Source: Prochlorococcus marinus str. MIT 0912
GTDB lineage: Bacteria > Cyanobacteriota > Cyanobacteriia > PCC-6307 > Cyanobiaceae
Direction of reading: 5' to 3'
DNA: 64,000 bases
Assembly (NCBI RefSeq): GCF_027359595.1
Contig: NZ_CP114783.1
Span: 1,116,001-1,180,000 of the forward strand
The translations under genes were made by a program, and so were the position numbers. Numbering within the stretch: the stretch's first letter is position 1; each line of letters opens with the position of its first letter. Shown here one piece after another: positions 17,579 through 27,454 of the stretch. The notes below the pieces were generated by a model that made no database searches, was not told the DNA's origin, and was given only the letters and a program-made list of their open reading frames with translations.

Positions 17579-17742
17579 CAGGTTTTCTAAAAAAGCCTTT
17601 TCTTTAAGACATAAATTACCTAATCACAGGGCACATTTGGCATAAGTATCAAAGGTGACTTAATTAATAAGGTGTGGATCTGAAGTTACTAACTGATTAC
17701 TAAGGCTTTATTGGCTAGCGTCCAGAAACATTTGATGCCTTT

Positions 17743-20262
17743 ATGAGCAGCTCCCAGTCACTAGACGTGCGTCTGCCTACCCCCGGATGTTATGCAGATC
17801 CTGTAAGGGCTGGCATGGATGCTGATGCAGTCTTCGATGGAATGACTGAGCATCTCTTTTTTACTCTTGGCAAACTAGCTACTTCAGCAAGTCTTAGAGA
17901 TCTCTATATGGCTTTGAGCTTTGCCGTTAGAGACAGATTGATGAGTAGATACTTAACAAGTCAAGAGACAATAAGAGCAAGACCTCAAAAAACAGTTGCA
18001 TATCTTTCAGCTGAATTCCTAATAGGACCTCAACTCAACAATAATTTATTAAATTTAGGGATCAAAAAAGAAGCAGAAGAAGCTCTTAAAAGGTTTGGGA
18101 TTGAATCTTTAAATGAGATATTGGAAGTAGAAGAAGAACCTGGGCTTGGGAATGGAGGATTAGGGAGACTTGCAGCTTGCTATATGGAATCACTAGCAAG
18201 TCTTCAGGTCCCTGCAGTGGGATACGGAATCAGGTACGAGTTTGGTATTTTCAACCAATTAATAAGAGATGGTTGGCAAGTAGAAGTGACTGATAAATGG
18301 CTCAAAGGTGGTTGGCCTTGGGAATTACCCCAACCAGATGAAGCTTGCCTTGTCGGTTTTGGAGGTCAAACTGAGAGCTATACAGATGACAACGGCAATT
18401 ATCGCTCTCGATGGATTCCCAGTGAACATGCGATAGGAGTACCACATGATGTTCCTGTTCTTGGTTATAGAGTAAACAGCTGTGATCGATTAAGGTTATG
18501 GAGGGCTGATGCAACCGAAAGTTTTGATTTCTATGCTTTCAATATTGGCGACTACTACGGTGCTGTTGAAGAAAAAGTAGCATCAGAAACTCTTTCAAAA
18601 GTTCTATACCCAAATGATGGAACTGATGAGGGAAGAAGATTACGTTTAAAGCAACAACACTTTTTCGTAAGTTGTTCCTTGCAGGATATGCTCAGGAGCT
18701 TAGAAAAGCGATCAATAAATGTTGAGGAGTTCCCAAATCACTGGACAGTACAACTTAATGACACTCATCCAGCTATTGCAGTTGCTGAGTTAATGAGACT
18801 TTTAATCGATCAACATAGATTGGATTGGGATAAAGCCTGGGAAATTACAAATAGATCCGTCGCATATACAAACCACACTTTGTTGCCTGAAGCTCTTGAG
18901 AAATGGGACCTTAGCTTGTTTAAAAACTTATTACCTAGACATTTAGAACTTATATATGAAATAAATAGACGATTTTTGCAACAAGTAAGACTGAAGTATC
19001 CAGGTAACGACTCCATTTTGAGGAAGCTTTCAATTATTGATGAAGAAGGTGGAAAAGCTATTCGTATGGCTCATTTAGCGACAATTGGAGCACATCACGT
19101 AAATGGAGTGGCTGCGCTTCATTCAGATTTAATCAAGAGACAATTATTACCTGAATTTGCAGAACTTTGGCCTGAAAAATTCACTAACGTCACCAATGGA
19201 GTTACTCCACGCAGATGGGTAGCTTTAGCAAATCCTGAGCTTTCTAAACTTCTTGATAAAGAGATTGGTCCTAACTGGATTACCAATATGGACCTATTAT
19301 TAGAGTTAGAAAAAAAAGAAAATGATTCTAATTTTTTAGATCTGTTTGCATCAGCTAAGCTTTCTGGCAAAAGAAAACTAGCTGGTTACATACACAGACA
19401 AACTGGAGTCCTGGTAGACCCATCAAGTTTATTTGATGTTCAAGTAAAAAGAATTCACCAATATAAAAGACAACATCTAAATGCTTTGCAGGTCATAGCT
19501 CAATATCTAAGAATTAAGAATGGCATAACCAAAAATATTGCACCTCGCACCATTATTTTTGGTGGCAAAGCCGCGCCAGGATATTTCATGGCGAAGTTAA
19601 TGATTAGATTTATCAATGGAATAGCAGATGTAGTGAATGCAGATCCTGATATGGATGGATTACTAAGGGTGGTTTTTCTTCCTGACTATAATGTGAAACT
19701 AGGAGAACAAGTATATCCAGCAACTGATCTATCTGAGCAAATTTCAACTGCTGGAAAAGAAGCCTCAGGAACTGGAAATATGAAATTCGCTATGAATGGT
19801 GCATTAACAATTGGAACTCTTGATGGAGCTAATGTAGAAATAAGAGAAAGAGTTGGTGAAGATAATTTCTTTTTGTTTGGCAAGACTGAATCAGAAATAA
19901 TGGAATTAAGACATCAAGGTTACAGTCCAAATAGCTTTATTGCAGAATCAAATGAATTACAAGAAACTCTTAAATTAATAGAAGTTGGGCACTTTAGTAA
20001 TGGTGATAGTGAGCTCTTTAGACCAATAATAAATATTTTGACTGGAAACGATCCTTTCTTTGTTATGGCGGATTTTGATGATTACTTACTTGCACAAGAT
20101 GAGGTTAGTAAAGCTTGGAAAAAAAATAAGAAGTGGAACCGCATGGCATTATTAAATACCGCAAGATCAGGTTTTTTCTCATCAGACAGATCAATAAGAG
20201 AATATTGTCAATCAATATGGAAAGTCAAACCATTGCCTGTAGAGATTAGTTGTGAAAAATAA
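17743..20262 (+). CDS. glgP: Glycogen phosphorylase
   Basis: Releases glucose-1-phosphate from glycogen, mobilising the reserve made by day. The 839-residue protein has the early AYLSAEFLIGPQLNNNLLNL block, EPGLGNGGLGRLAACYMESL, the NDTHPAIAVAELMR block, the signature KRIHQYKRQHLN and the PLP-lysine motif EASGTGNMKFAMNGALTIGT. Length matches bacterial phosphorylases. The start ATG at 17743 gives MSSSQSLDVRLPTPG. The gene ends 4 bases before the stop codon of the convergent small gene. Confidence 0.97.
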   Translation: MSSSQSLDVRLPTPGCYADPVRAGMDADAVFDGMTEHLFFTLGKLATSASLRDLYMALSFAVRDRLMSRYLTSQETIRARPQKTVAYLSAEFLIGPQLNNNLLNLGIKKEAEEALKRFGIESLNEILEVEEEPGLGNGGLGRLAACYMESLASLQVPAVGYGIRYEFGIFNQLIRDGWQVEVTDKWLKGGWPWELPQPDEACLVGFGGQTESYTDDNGNYRSRWIPSEHAIGVPHDVPVLGYRVNSCDRLRLWRADATESFDFYAFNIGDYYGAVEEKVASETLSKVLYPNDGTDEGRRLRLKQQHFFVSCSLQDMLRSLEKRSINVEEFPNHWTVQLNDTHPAIAVAELMRLLIDQHRLDWDKAWEITNRSVAYTNHTLLPEALEKWDLSLFKNLLPRHLELIYEINRRFLQQVRLKYPGNDSILRKLSIIDEEGGKAIRMAHLATIGAHHVNGVAALHSDLIKRQLLPEFAELWPEKFTNVTNGVTPRRWVALANPELSKLLDKEIGPNWITNMDLLLELEKKENDSNFLDLFASAKLSGKRKLAGYIHRQTGVLVDPSSLFDVQVKRIHQYKRQHLNALQVIAQYLRIKNGITKNIAPRTIIFGGKAAPGYFMAKLMIRFINGIADVVNADPDMDGLLRVVFLPDYNVKLGEQVYPATDLSEQISTAGKEASGTGNMKFAMNGALTIGTLDGANVEIRERVGEDNFFLFGKTESEIMELRHQGYSPNSFIAESNELQETLKLIEVGHFSNGDSELFRPIINILTGNDPFFVMADFDDYLLAQDEVSKAWKKNKKWNRMALLNTARSGFFSSDRSIREYCQSIWKVKPLPVEISCEK

Positions 20263-20266
20263 ATAG

Positions 20267-20725
20267 CTACTTATCTGGCAAGTCTGGAGTTTGATGTAAT
20301 AATCTGTTCAACTTTAATCGATCAATATTTAATGGATCTGGAGCAAGTTCACCGGCCACTTCTCGAAATCTATCTTCAACTTCATCAGGAACTTTAACAT
20401 CGAAAATCCTCTCCATTAAAGCTTCAATAGAGTAAAGATGAGCATTGATATTTTCTAGATCAGAGATTACTTGTGTAATAGATTTTTCTTTTTTCTCAAC
20501 AATTCCAGATTGACATTCCTCTTCAGATTGATTATGTAAATTTAAATTCAATTTCTTTTGCAAATCTTCTAAAACTTTTCCACATAAAGTCCTAAAAGAT
20601 TGAAGCGCAGCCCAATTAATCTCTTGTTGTTGTCGCAAAGTGGGAAATTCTCTAATTAAACGATCATGTTCCCTATAAAATCTGCGGCAATCTGGGCATT
20701 GGCATGGTTCTTCAGGCACCTTCAT
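20267..20725 (-). CDS. Conserved hypothetical protein, 152 aa
   Basis: A 152-residue acidic protein that begins with a Cys-rich knot, PCQCPDCRRFYREHD, which could bind a metal or form disulfides, followed by long helical segments (about 30-65 and 85-115) with coiled-coil character. No membrane span or enzyme motif is seen. It lies 31 bases downstream of another small unknown gene on the same strand and converges with glgP. I recall orthologues in marine picocyanobacteria without function. Confidence 0.72.
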   Translation of the reverse strand: MKVPEEPCQCPDCRRFYREHDRLIREFPTLRQQQEINWAALQSFRTLCGKVLEDLQKKLNLNLHNQSEEECQSGIVEKKEKSITQVISDLENINAHLYSIEALMERIFDVKVPDEVEDRFREVAGELAPDPLNIDRLKLNRLLHQTPDLPDK

Positions 20726-20756
20726 CGAGGCAGCTTAGAAACCATCATTGCACTTC

Positions 20757-21095
20757 TTAGGCCGTCATAGGGGGCTCACCGTTATATAAGTCTCCTTCTC
20801 CGTCGTTATTATCTATATCGGAGCTTTCAGGCAAAGGTATTTCAATGCTACTAACCACTTGAATAACATCACGTAATCTCATCGAGTCGGCAAACCAACC
20901 CATAGCTTGTTCTGTATCACCTCTTCTTTCCGCATCATTAGATTGATCTTCATGTGCCTCGGCTAGAAGAGTTAACCAACATAAGCATCGAGCTTGAACA
21001 ATTGATAAATCTAGATCACTAGGTTGAGATTTAGATATGTGCTCACTCTCTTGTTGAACAAGCAATCGTAAGCGAAGATCGTGAAGCTGGGCCAT
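20757..21095 (-). CDS. Conserved hypothetical protein, 112 aa
   Basis: A 112-residue soluble, acidic protein starting MAQLHDLRLRLLVQQESEHI. Residues about 25-85 are predicted helical with a repeated pattern (AHEDQSNDAERRGDTEQAMG) that resembles one TPR-like helix pair; the C-terminal 25 residues are acidic and Pro/Gly-rich and probably disordered. No function is recognised. It is the first gene of a two-gene unit with the 152-residue protein and sits next to tRNA-Arg. Confidence 0.72.
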   Translation of the reverse strand: MAQLHDLRLRLLVQQESEHISKSQPSDLDLSIVQARCLCWLTLLAEAHEDQSNDAERRGDTEQAMGWFADSMRLRDVIQVVSSIEIPLPESSDIDNNDGEGDLYNGEPPMTA

Positions 21096-21195
21096 GTTGA
21101 CTGATTCACTACAACAACGCTAGCGAGAGAGTAATGATTTTGCACATCCACCACATATAGGACTACAAATTTTTAGTTTTAATTCGTTTTTCGAA

Positions 21196-21269
<74 letters not shown>

Positions 21270-21304
21270 ATGAAATTAATTATGCCTTGAGGCATGATGG
21301 AGTG

Positions 21305-21703
21305 GAAAGCAGGGGAGGTGATCGCAATTGAACTTCAGCAAAAGCTGAAGAATTCTATTGAGGAAAGTCCGGGCTCCTATATGGCCAGGCTTGCTGGGTA
21401 ATTCCCAGTGCGGGTGACCGTGAGGATAGTGCCACAGAAACACACCGCCTAATGCTTAATGGGGAAATCCCAACAAGCATGGCAAGGGTGCAAAGGTGCG
21501 GTAAGAGCGCACCAGCAGCATCGAGAGGTGCTGGCTAGGTAAACCCCGGCTAGGAGCAAGGCGAGGGGCGCTGGAGGCTATAGACCTAGCCCCTACAGAG
21601 AGCCGCTTGAGGCTATCGGTAACGTTAGTCCCAGATAGATGATCGCCCATTCTCTTTCTAAAGAAAGAAAAATGAACAGAACCCGGCTTATGACCTGCTT
21701 TCA
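21305..21703 (+). ncRNA. rnpB: RNase P RNA
   Basis: The catalytic RNA that trims tRNA 5' leaders. The P1 helix is visible: GAAAGCAGG (21305-21313) pairs with CCTGCTTTC (21695-21703). Conserved bacterial type A elements lie in order: GAGGAAAGTCCGGGCTCC, CCACAGAAACACACCGCC, GGTAAGAGCGCACCAGCAGC, the GATAGATGATCGCC block and ACAGAACCCGGCTTA. Length is about 399 bases. The exact transcript ends are judged from the P1 pairing. It is followed by rnc, so two RNA-processing genes are adjacent. Confidence 0.95.
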
Positions 21704-21776
21704 CTTTATTAATTGTATACGAAATTAGAATCAAATTCCTATTTTTTATCACTTCAATTATATGATTTAAATCATT

Positions 21777-22514
21777 ATGGAAATCTCAAATAAAAGAGTA
21801 GAGGAAATAATTAATTTTATTAAAGGTCTAAATTTAGATCTAAAATATCAAAAAGAATTTACTAAAAGAAAAAATATTTTATATATTAATGAATCTCTTA
21901 CTCATAGCTCAGCAAATAGTGAAATTAATTATGAAAACCTAGAATTTCTTGGAGATGCAGTTTTAAGACTAATCGCATCAGATTTCATAAAAAATAAATA
22001 TCCATATATGCAAGTTGGAGAAAGATCTGAACTGCGTTCACACCTCGTAAGTGATCAATGGCTAGAAGATGTTGGTAAAAAGATAGAAATTGAAAAAGTC
22101 TTAATAATTGGGAAAAAAGCATTGAGAGATAAATCAGCAAAGGCAACTATTCAAGCAGAGGCAACTGAAGCATTAATAGGCGCTTTGTATGAAAGTCTAA
22201 CTACTTTAGAGCCTATAAAAGATTGGCTTGTTCCATTCTGGGATGAAAAAAGTAAAGAAGTACTCGCTGATCCACATAGGAAAAATTACAAATCAGCACT
22301 TCAGGAATTCACTCAAAGTAAAGGCTTATCAATTCCAACATATAAAACAATTGAAATTGACAAAAAGCATGACAATCCAAAAAGATTTTTTTGTACTGTA
22401 TTTATCAAAAATCAATCAATAGCTGAAGGCTCGGGAAAGTCAATGAAACAAGCAGAAAAAAATGCCGCAAGTAAAGCGCTTAAGTATTTCGAGAATAATT
22501 TAATTGATCAGTAA
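21777..22514 (+). CDS. rnc: Ribonuclease III
   Basis: Cleaves double-stranded RNA in rRNA and mRNA processing. The 245-residue protein carries the signature NYENLEFLGDAVLRL (about 48-62) with the metal-binding acidic residues, a second acidic site in QAEATEALIGALYE, and a C-terminal double-stranded RNA-binding domain from about residue 165, ending with GSGKSMKQAEKNAASKALK. The length is typical. It lies about 70 bases downstream of rnpB. Confidence 0.95.
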   Translation: MEISNKRVEEIINFIKGLNLDLKYQKEFTKRKNILYINESLTHSSANSEINYENLEFLGDAVLRLIASDFIKNKYPYMQVGERSELRSHLVSDQWLEDVGKKIEIEKVLIIGKKALRDKSAKATIQAEATEALIGALYESLTTLEPIKDWLVPFWDEKSKEVLADPHRKNYKSALQEFTQSKGLSIPTYKTIEIDKKHDNPKRFFCTVFIKNQSIAEGSGKSMKQAEKNAASKALKYFENNLIDQ

Positions 22515-22540
22515 TTTAGTTACTTTAGATAAATAATTAA

Positions 22541-22726
22541 TCAGCTTTTCACTAAATCCTTCAAAGGTAATGTTAATAATTTATCCCAATTACCTCCTTC
22601 AAAAAGAACTGCAGCTTTATCACCACTTATTCTTTGAACAAAACCTTCATATCCACTGTAAATTGAGTCTTGGTTATTAACAATTACTGTTGTTCCAGGT
22701 AGAATAGGATCTTTTGAATCAGTCAT
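22541..22726 (-). CDS. ndhS: NdhS-like small subunit of the NAD(P)H dehydrogenase (NDH-1) complex
   Basis: A 61-residue protein with an SH3-like core: [20 protein letters not shown] followed by [20 protein letters not shown] and DKLLTLPL. This resembles cyanobacterial NdhS (Synechocystis Ssl0352-type), the subunit that forms the ferredoxin-docking site of photosynthetic NDH-1. The match is from memory of the [13 protein letters not shown] block. It is encoded between rnc and rimM, on the opposite strand to both. A generic SH3-domain protein is the alternative. Confidence 0.75.
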   Translation of the reverse strand: MTDSKDPILPGTTVIVNNQDSIYSGYEGFVQRISGDKAAVLFEGGNWDKLLTLPLKDLVKS

Positions 22727-22772
22727 AATTAAACATATTCAAATAAACTGTTAAAAAAGTCTACTCATAAAA

Positions 22773-23303
22773 ATGTTCGAAAAAGATAAATGGATGACAA
22801 TAGGTGAAATTGTTGCTCCGCAAGGTTTGAGAGGAGATATTCGAATTAAACCTAGCAGCGACTTTCCTGAAAGATTTACAAAACCAGGGAAACGATGGAT
22901 TCAAAAAGCTAATGAATTGCCTACTGAAATCAAATTAAAAAAAGGAACGCTTATTCCGGGCAAATCAATCTACGTGCTTTCTATAGAGGGAGTATCTAAT
23001 AGGACATCTGCAGAGGAAATTATTGGTTGGAAAATAGTAATGCCAATAAATAGCAGACCAATGTTGAGAAAAGGGGAATACCATTATTTTGATTTAATTG
23101 GTTTAGAAGCAAGAAGAGGACCAAAAAAAACTGTAATTGGTTATGTAACTGACTTAATCAAGGGTGGGAACGACCTTCTAGAGATAGAGTTAGTGGGAGG
23201 TAAAAAAGTTTTAGTACCTTTTGTTAAAGAAATTGTCCCAGAGATAGAAATCAAAGAACAATGGCTGCTAATCAATCCACCCCCTGGATTATTGGAACTC
23301 TAA
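22773..23303 (+). CDS. rimM: Ribosome maturation factor RimM
   Basis: Assists maturation of the 30S head domain by binding ribosomal protein S19. The 176-residue protein has the N-terminal RimM domain (IGEIVAPQGLRGDIRIKPSS, then FPERF) and the C-terminal PRC-barrel domain (GEYHYFDLIGLEA and LLEIELVGGKKVLVPFVKEI). Length is normal. It begins 46 bases from the divergent ndhS-like gene and is followed by manC after 52 bases. Confidence 0.94.
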   Translation: MFEKDKWMTIGEIVAPQGLRGDIRIKPSSDFPERFTKPGKRWIQKANELPTEIKLKKGTLIPGKSIYVLSIEGVSNRTSAEEIIGWKIVMPINSRPMLRKGEYHYFDLIGLEARRGPKKTVIGYVTDLIKGGNDLLEIELVGGKKVLVPFVKEIVPEIEIKEQWLLINPPPGLLEL

Positions 23304-23355
23304 AAATCATTCAGGTTTTTAATCAGGAGTTTAAACATGGATTACCAATTTCTTT

Positions 23356-24813
23356 ATGCAAATAACTGATAACTCGATAATTCCTGTAATTCTTAGTGGT
23401 GGATCAGGAACAAGACTTTGGCCGCTTTCCAGAGAAAGTTATCCTAAACAATTTCTAGCATTAGATTCTCGAACAAAAAAAACTCTTTTACAGAAAACCT
23501 ATGAAAGGCTTCTAGGTTTAGAGGGACTTGAAAAACCAATATTAATATGTAATGAGGATCATAGATTTATAGTTGCAGAGCAATTTAGAGAGATAAATAC
23601 TGATCCTCAAGCGATTATTCTAGAACCTGTAGGACGTAATACTGCTCCAGCAGTTGCAGTTGCTGCTCTTCAAGCAATTTCTTTAGGTAAAGATCCTTTG
23701 CTATTAATCTTGGCAGCTGATCACTTGATAGAAAATATCGTTGAGTTTCAAAGAGTGATTGAATCAGCAAAAACATATGCGAACCTGGGAAGACTAGTGA
23801 CTTTTGGTATTGTTCCAACAAGCGCAGAAACTGGTTACGGTTATATTGAAGCGAAAGAATTGCCTAGTAAAGAAGATCAAATAACTGGTTTAGAAATAAA
23901 AAAATTCATAGAAAAACCTAATAAAAATTTAGCTGAGAAATTAATCAAAGATTCTCGCTATACCTGGAATAGTGGTATGTTTCTTTTTAAAGCGAGTTCT
24001 ATAATAAATGAATTAGAAAAACTATCTCCAGAAATTATAAAGTATTGCAAAATTGCTATTGAGAAAGATATAGAAGATCTTGATTTTCTACGATTAGAAG
24101 CAGAATCATTCAAGAAATGTCCAAAAATATCTTTAGATATTGCAGTGATGGAAAAAACAACATTAGGAACTGTTCTCCCTTTAAATGCAGGATGGAGTGA
24201 CATAGGAAGTTGGAAATCTTTGTGGGATATAAGTCAAAAAAATAATGATGGAAACTATATAAATGGGAGAGTAATAGCTGAAGAAAGTAAAAACTGTTAT
24301 TTAAAAAGTGAACAACGTCTAATTGTAGGAATAGGTATAGAAAATCTTATAGTTGTAGATACTAATGATGCTATATTAGTGGCCAATGCAGATCAATCAC
24401 AAAATATTGGAAATATAGTAAAGAGCCTCTGCTCAAATGACTTCCCAGAGGGTAAAATGCACAGAAAAATTTATAGACCTTGGGGTAATTACACTACAAT
24501 AGTTGAAGGAAATAGTTGGCTTGTCAAACTCATAGAAGTAAAGCCTAATGCCTCTCTTTCTTTACAAATGCATCATCATAGAGCTGAGCATTGGGTTGTA
24601 GTTAACGGAACAGCATTGATAGAAAAAAATGGAGAAAAACAACTTCTAAGTGAGAATGAAAGTACATTTATTCCTTTAGGTTGTAAGCATAGATTAAGCA
24701 ATCCAGGAAGAATGAAACTTAAGCTTATTGAAGTTCAAAGTGGAACATATTTAGATGAAGAAGACATTATTCGTTTTGAAGATTCTTATGGCAGAATAAA
24801 AAATCTTAATTAA
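23356..24813 (+). CDS. manC: Mannose-1-phosphate guanylyltransferase / mannose-6-phosphate isomerase
   Basis: A 485-residue bifunctional enzyme making GDP-mannose for glycans and the compatible solute pathway. Residues about 8-340 are the nucleotidyltransferase (GGSGTRLWPLSRESYPKQF, then VGRNTAPAVAVAAL and FIEKPN). Residues about 370-485 are the cupin-type isomerase domain, with RPWGNYTTI and SLQMHHHRAEHWVVV holding the metal-binding histidines. GDP-mannose is also the substrate of gmd at 62702 in this window, although the genes are not adjacent. Confidence 0.94.
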   Translation: MQITDNSIIPVILSGGSGTRLWPLSRESYPKQFLALDSRTKKTLLQKTYERLLGLEGLEKPILICNEDHRFIVAEQFREINTDPQAIILEPVGRNTAPAVAVAALQAISLGKDPLLLILAADHLIENIVEFQRVIESAKTYANLGRLVTFGIVPTSAETGYGYIEAKELPSKEDQITGLEIKKFIEKPNKNLAEKLIKDSRYTWNSGMFLFKASSIINELEKLSPEIIKYCKIAIEKDIEDLDFLRLEAESFKKCPKISLDIAVMEKTTLGTVLPLNAGWSDIGSWKSLWDISQKNNDGNYINGRVIAEESKNCYLKSEQRLIVGIGIENLIVVDTNDAILVANADQSQNIGNIVKSLCSNDFPEGKMHRKIYRPWGNYTTIVEGNSWLVKLIEVKPNASLSLQMHHHRAEHWVVVNGTALIEKNGEKQLLSENESTFIPLGCKHRLSNPGRMKLKLIEVQSGTYLDEEDIIRFEDSYGRIKNLN

Positions 24814-24851
24814 TAAAAAACTACAGAATATTAGTTTAAAATTAAAACATT

Positions 24852-26756
24852 TTATTCGACGGTTACACTTTTTGCTAAATTCCGAGGCTGGTCGACGTCT
24901 AAACCTTTATGTGCTGCTATGTGATAACTAAATAACTGTAAAGGTACAACGGTTAATAGAGGACTAACCCATTCACTTACTTTTGGGATTGTAAATAATT
25001 CATCAAAGATTTCAGATTCTGGTCCATATGTAGATACCCCAATTAAACGGGCATCCCTAGCTTTAGCCTCTTGCGAATTACTGAGAACCTTTTCATAAAC
25101 GACTCCAGGAATAGCTATGGACACCACTGGAACATGTTGATCTAAGAGTGCTATTGGTCCGTGCTTTAGCTCTCCAGCTGGATAACCTTGAGCATGGATG
25201 TAGCTTATTTCCTTTAATTTAAGAGCTCCTTCAAGTGCAATTGGATAATTAATTCCTCTACCTAAAAAAATGACATCCTTTGTTTCAACAAACAAATGTG
25301 CTATTCCCTGAGAAAGAGAATCATGTTTTTTTATAAGATCTGTTAGCTGTTTAGGAATTAATCTCAAATTATTAGAGAGATCTAAAATTTCTTGAGGAGT
25401 TCTTTTTTGTCTTTGAGAAGCAAATAAAAGTGTCAAACCATAAAAAGATAACATTTGACCAAGAAAACTTTTAGTTGCTGCAACACCTATTTCGATACCT
25501 GATCCGATATCAATAACATTATCAAGTTCGCGACCTAATGAACTATCAACTCTATTAGTAATACCCAAGTGATGAAAAGAAAAATTAGCGTCCCCAGTCG
25601 AATCTCGTCTCTCCTTTTCCATCCTTAATGCAGCTAAAGTATCTGCTGTTTCACCCGATTGACTTACTCCAATAGTCAACGTATGTGGAGAAAGTGGAGG
25701 TGGAGCATATCGAAATTCACTTGCGAAATATACCTTTGTAGGAACTCCTGCAAACTGTTCCAACAAATAAGCACCAACCATGCCTGCATGTCTGCTAGTA
25801 CCACAGGCAAGTATTTGTATTTGTTCTATCTTCACAAGGAGAGATTTAGATATAGGAAAAGCCACTGAATTTCCTGAGAGCAAATCCATAGGCAAAAATT
25901 TATCTACCCATAGTTGTGCTGTTTCTGGCTGCTCATATATTTCTTTAAGCATGAAATGACGGAAGTTTCTTTTATCCGCAAAAAGTTCCGTGCCCTTTAG
26001 TAGCGATGGTGCTCTGTGCTGCCTATTTCCATCGTCATCATAAAGTTCAATCCCTAATGGAGTTAACAGTGCAATTTCGTGATCCCTTAAAGGTAGAAAT
26101 GTACGGGTAAATCCTACCAATGCTGGCGTATCACTAGCACAAAAAAACTCCCCTTCACCAAAGCCAAGAACTAATGGCGCTTGTCCCCTAGCGACTACTA
26201 GAGCGTTGGGTGCCTTAGACCAAATCACTGCTATGGAATAAGTTCCCTCTAATAAAGTCAAAACTTTTTGAACAGCTTTTAATAATGTTTGTTCATTTTT
26301 GGGAAGTCCATTTAACAGGGACTTTTCTATCTCCAGCCCTATCAAATGTGGAATGATCTCAGTGTCAGTTTCCGAGGTCAATTTAATTCCTCTAAGTTTC
26401 AGACTTTTAGATAAATCTCTGTAATTCTCGATAATCCCATTTTGGACAACTGCAATTTGGCCTGAAGCATCAAGATGAGGATGAGCATTCCTTTCGTTAG
26501 GTTTACCATGAGTAGCCCATCTGGTATGTGCTATGCCTACATGACCTTTTGGAGGCTTTTTTTTAATTAAATTTGAGAGATTGATTAGCTTTCCTTTTGA
26601 TTTTTTTACATTTAGTTGTCCAATTTGATCATTATTCAAATTATTAATTGTTGCTATCCCTGCTGAGTCATAGCCGCGATATTCGAGTTTTCTTAATCCA
26701 TCAATAAGTAATGAAGAAACTTCTCTTGAACCAATAACAGCAAAGATTCCACACAT
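24852..26756 (-). CDS. glmS: Glutamine--fructose-6-phosphate aminotransferase (isomerizing)
   Basis: First step of UDP-GlcNAc synthesis for peptidoglycan and glycans. The 634-residue protein has the N-terminal class II glutaminase with nucleophile Cys2 (MCGIFAVIGSREVSSLL), RGYDSAGIA and HTRWATHGKP, followed by two SIS sugar-isomerase domains (CGTSRHAGMVGAYL and GVSQSGETADTLAAL) and the conserved C-terminus LDVDQPRNLAKSVTVE. No glmS ribozyme-like sequence is apparent upstream. It is convergent with manC. Confidence 0.97.
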   Translation of the reverse strand: MCGIFAVIGSREVSSLLIDGLRKLEYRGYDSAGIATINNLNNDQIGQLNVKKSKGKLINLSNLIKKKPPKGHVGIAHTRWATHGKPNERNAHPHLDASGQIAVVQNGIIENYRDLSKSLKLRGIKLTSETDTEIIPHLIGLEIEKSLLNGLPKNEQTLLKAVQKVLTLLEGTYSIAVIWSKAPNALVVARGQAPLVLGFGEGEFFCASDTPALVGFTRTFLPLRDHEIALLTPLGIELYDDDGNRQHRAPSLLKGTELFADKRNFRHFMLKEIYEQPETAQLWVDKFLPMDLLSGNSVAFPISKSLLVKIEQIQILACGTSRHAGMVGAYLLEQFAGVPTKVYFASEFRYAPPPLSPHTLTIGVSQSGETADTLAALRMEKERRDSTGDANFSFHHLGITNRVDSSLGRELDNVIDIGSGIEIGVAATKSFLGQMLSFYGLTLLFASQRQKRTPQEILDLSNNLRLIPKQLTDLIKKHDSLSQGIAHLFVETKDVIFLGRGINYPIALEGALKLKEISYIHAQGYPAGELKHGPIALLDQHVPVVSIAIPGVVYEKVLSNSQEAKARDARLIGVSTYGPESEIFDELFTIPKVSEWVSPLLTVVPLQLFSYHIAAHKGLDVDQPRNLAKSVTVE

Positions 26757-26822
26757 ATATTTAAATTAACACCAAAAATTATTTATATAAAATAAACCTT
26801 CTTTAAGAAAAATACTAACTTT

Positions 26823-27116
<294 letters not shown>

Positions 27117-27204
27117 CTACATAAAAAAAAATAGTTGCAATGCCGTCACTTTTGTTAACTCGACACTCTAACCCGTAGTATTGGAAGTCAGGTCTAAGAA
27201 GGTT

Positions 27205-27447
27205 ATGTCCCAGGAAGCAATCCTTGAAAAAGTTCGCTCTATTGTTGCGGAACAATTGAGCGTTGAAGCCGGTGAAGTAAAACCGGATTCAAATTTCCAA
27301 AACGACCTCGGAGCTGACTCTCTCGACACTGTCGAATTAGTAATGGCTCTTGAAGAGGAATTTGACATAGAAATCCCCGACGAGGCTGCGGAAGGCATTG
27401 CCACTGTCGGGGATGCAGTCAAATACATCGAAGAAAAACAGTCTTGA
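27205..27447 (+). CDS. acpP: Acyl carrier protein
   Basis: An 80-residue carrier for fatty-acid synthesis. The phosphopantetheine serine is in [19 protein letters not shown], and the protein is strongly acidic as expected. I start it at ATG 27205 ([18 protein letters not shown]); the frame stays open to a TTG at 27181, but the extra eight residues are not part of the family. fabF begins 7 bases after its stop codon, so the pair is an operon. Confidence 0.96.
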   Translation: MSQEAILEKVRSIVAEQLSVEAGEVKPDSNFQNDLGADSLDTVELVMALEEEFDIEIPDEAAEGIATVGDAVKYIEEKQS

Positions 27448-27454
27448 GGTTCAA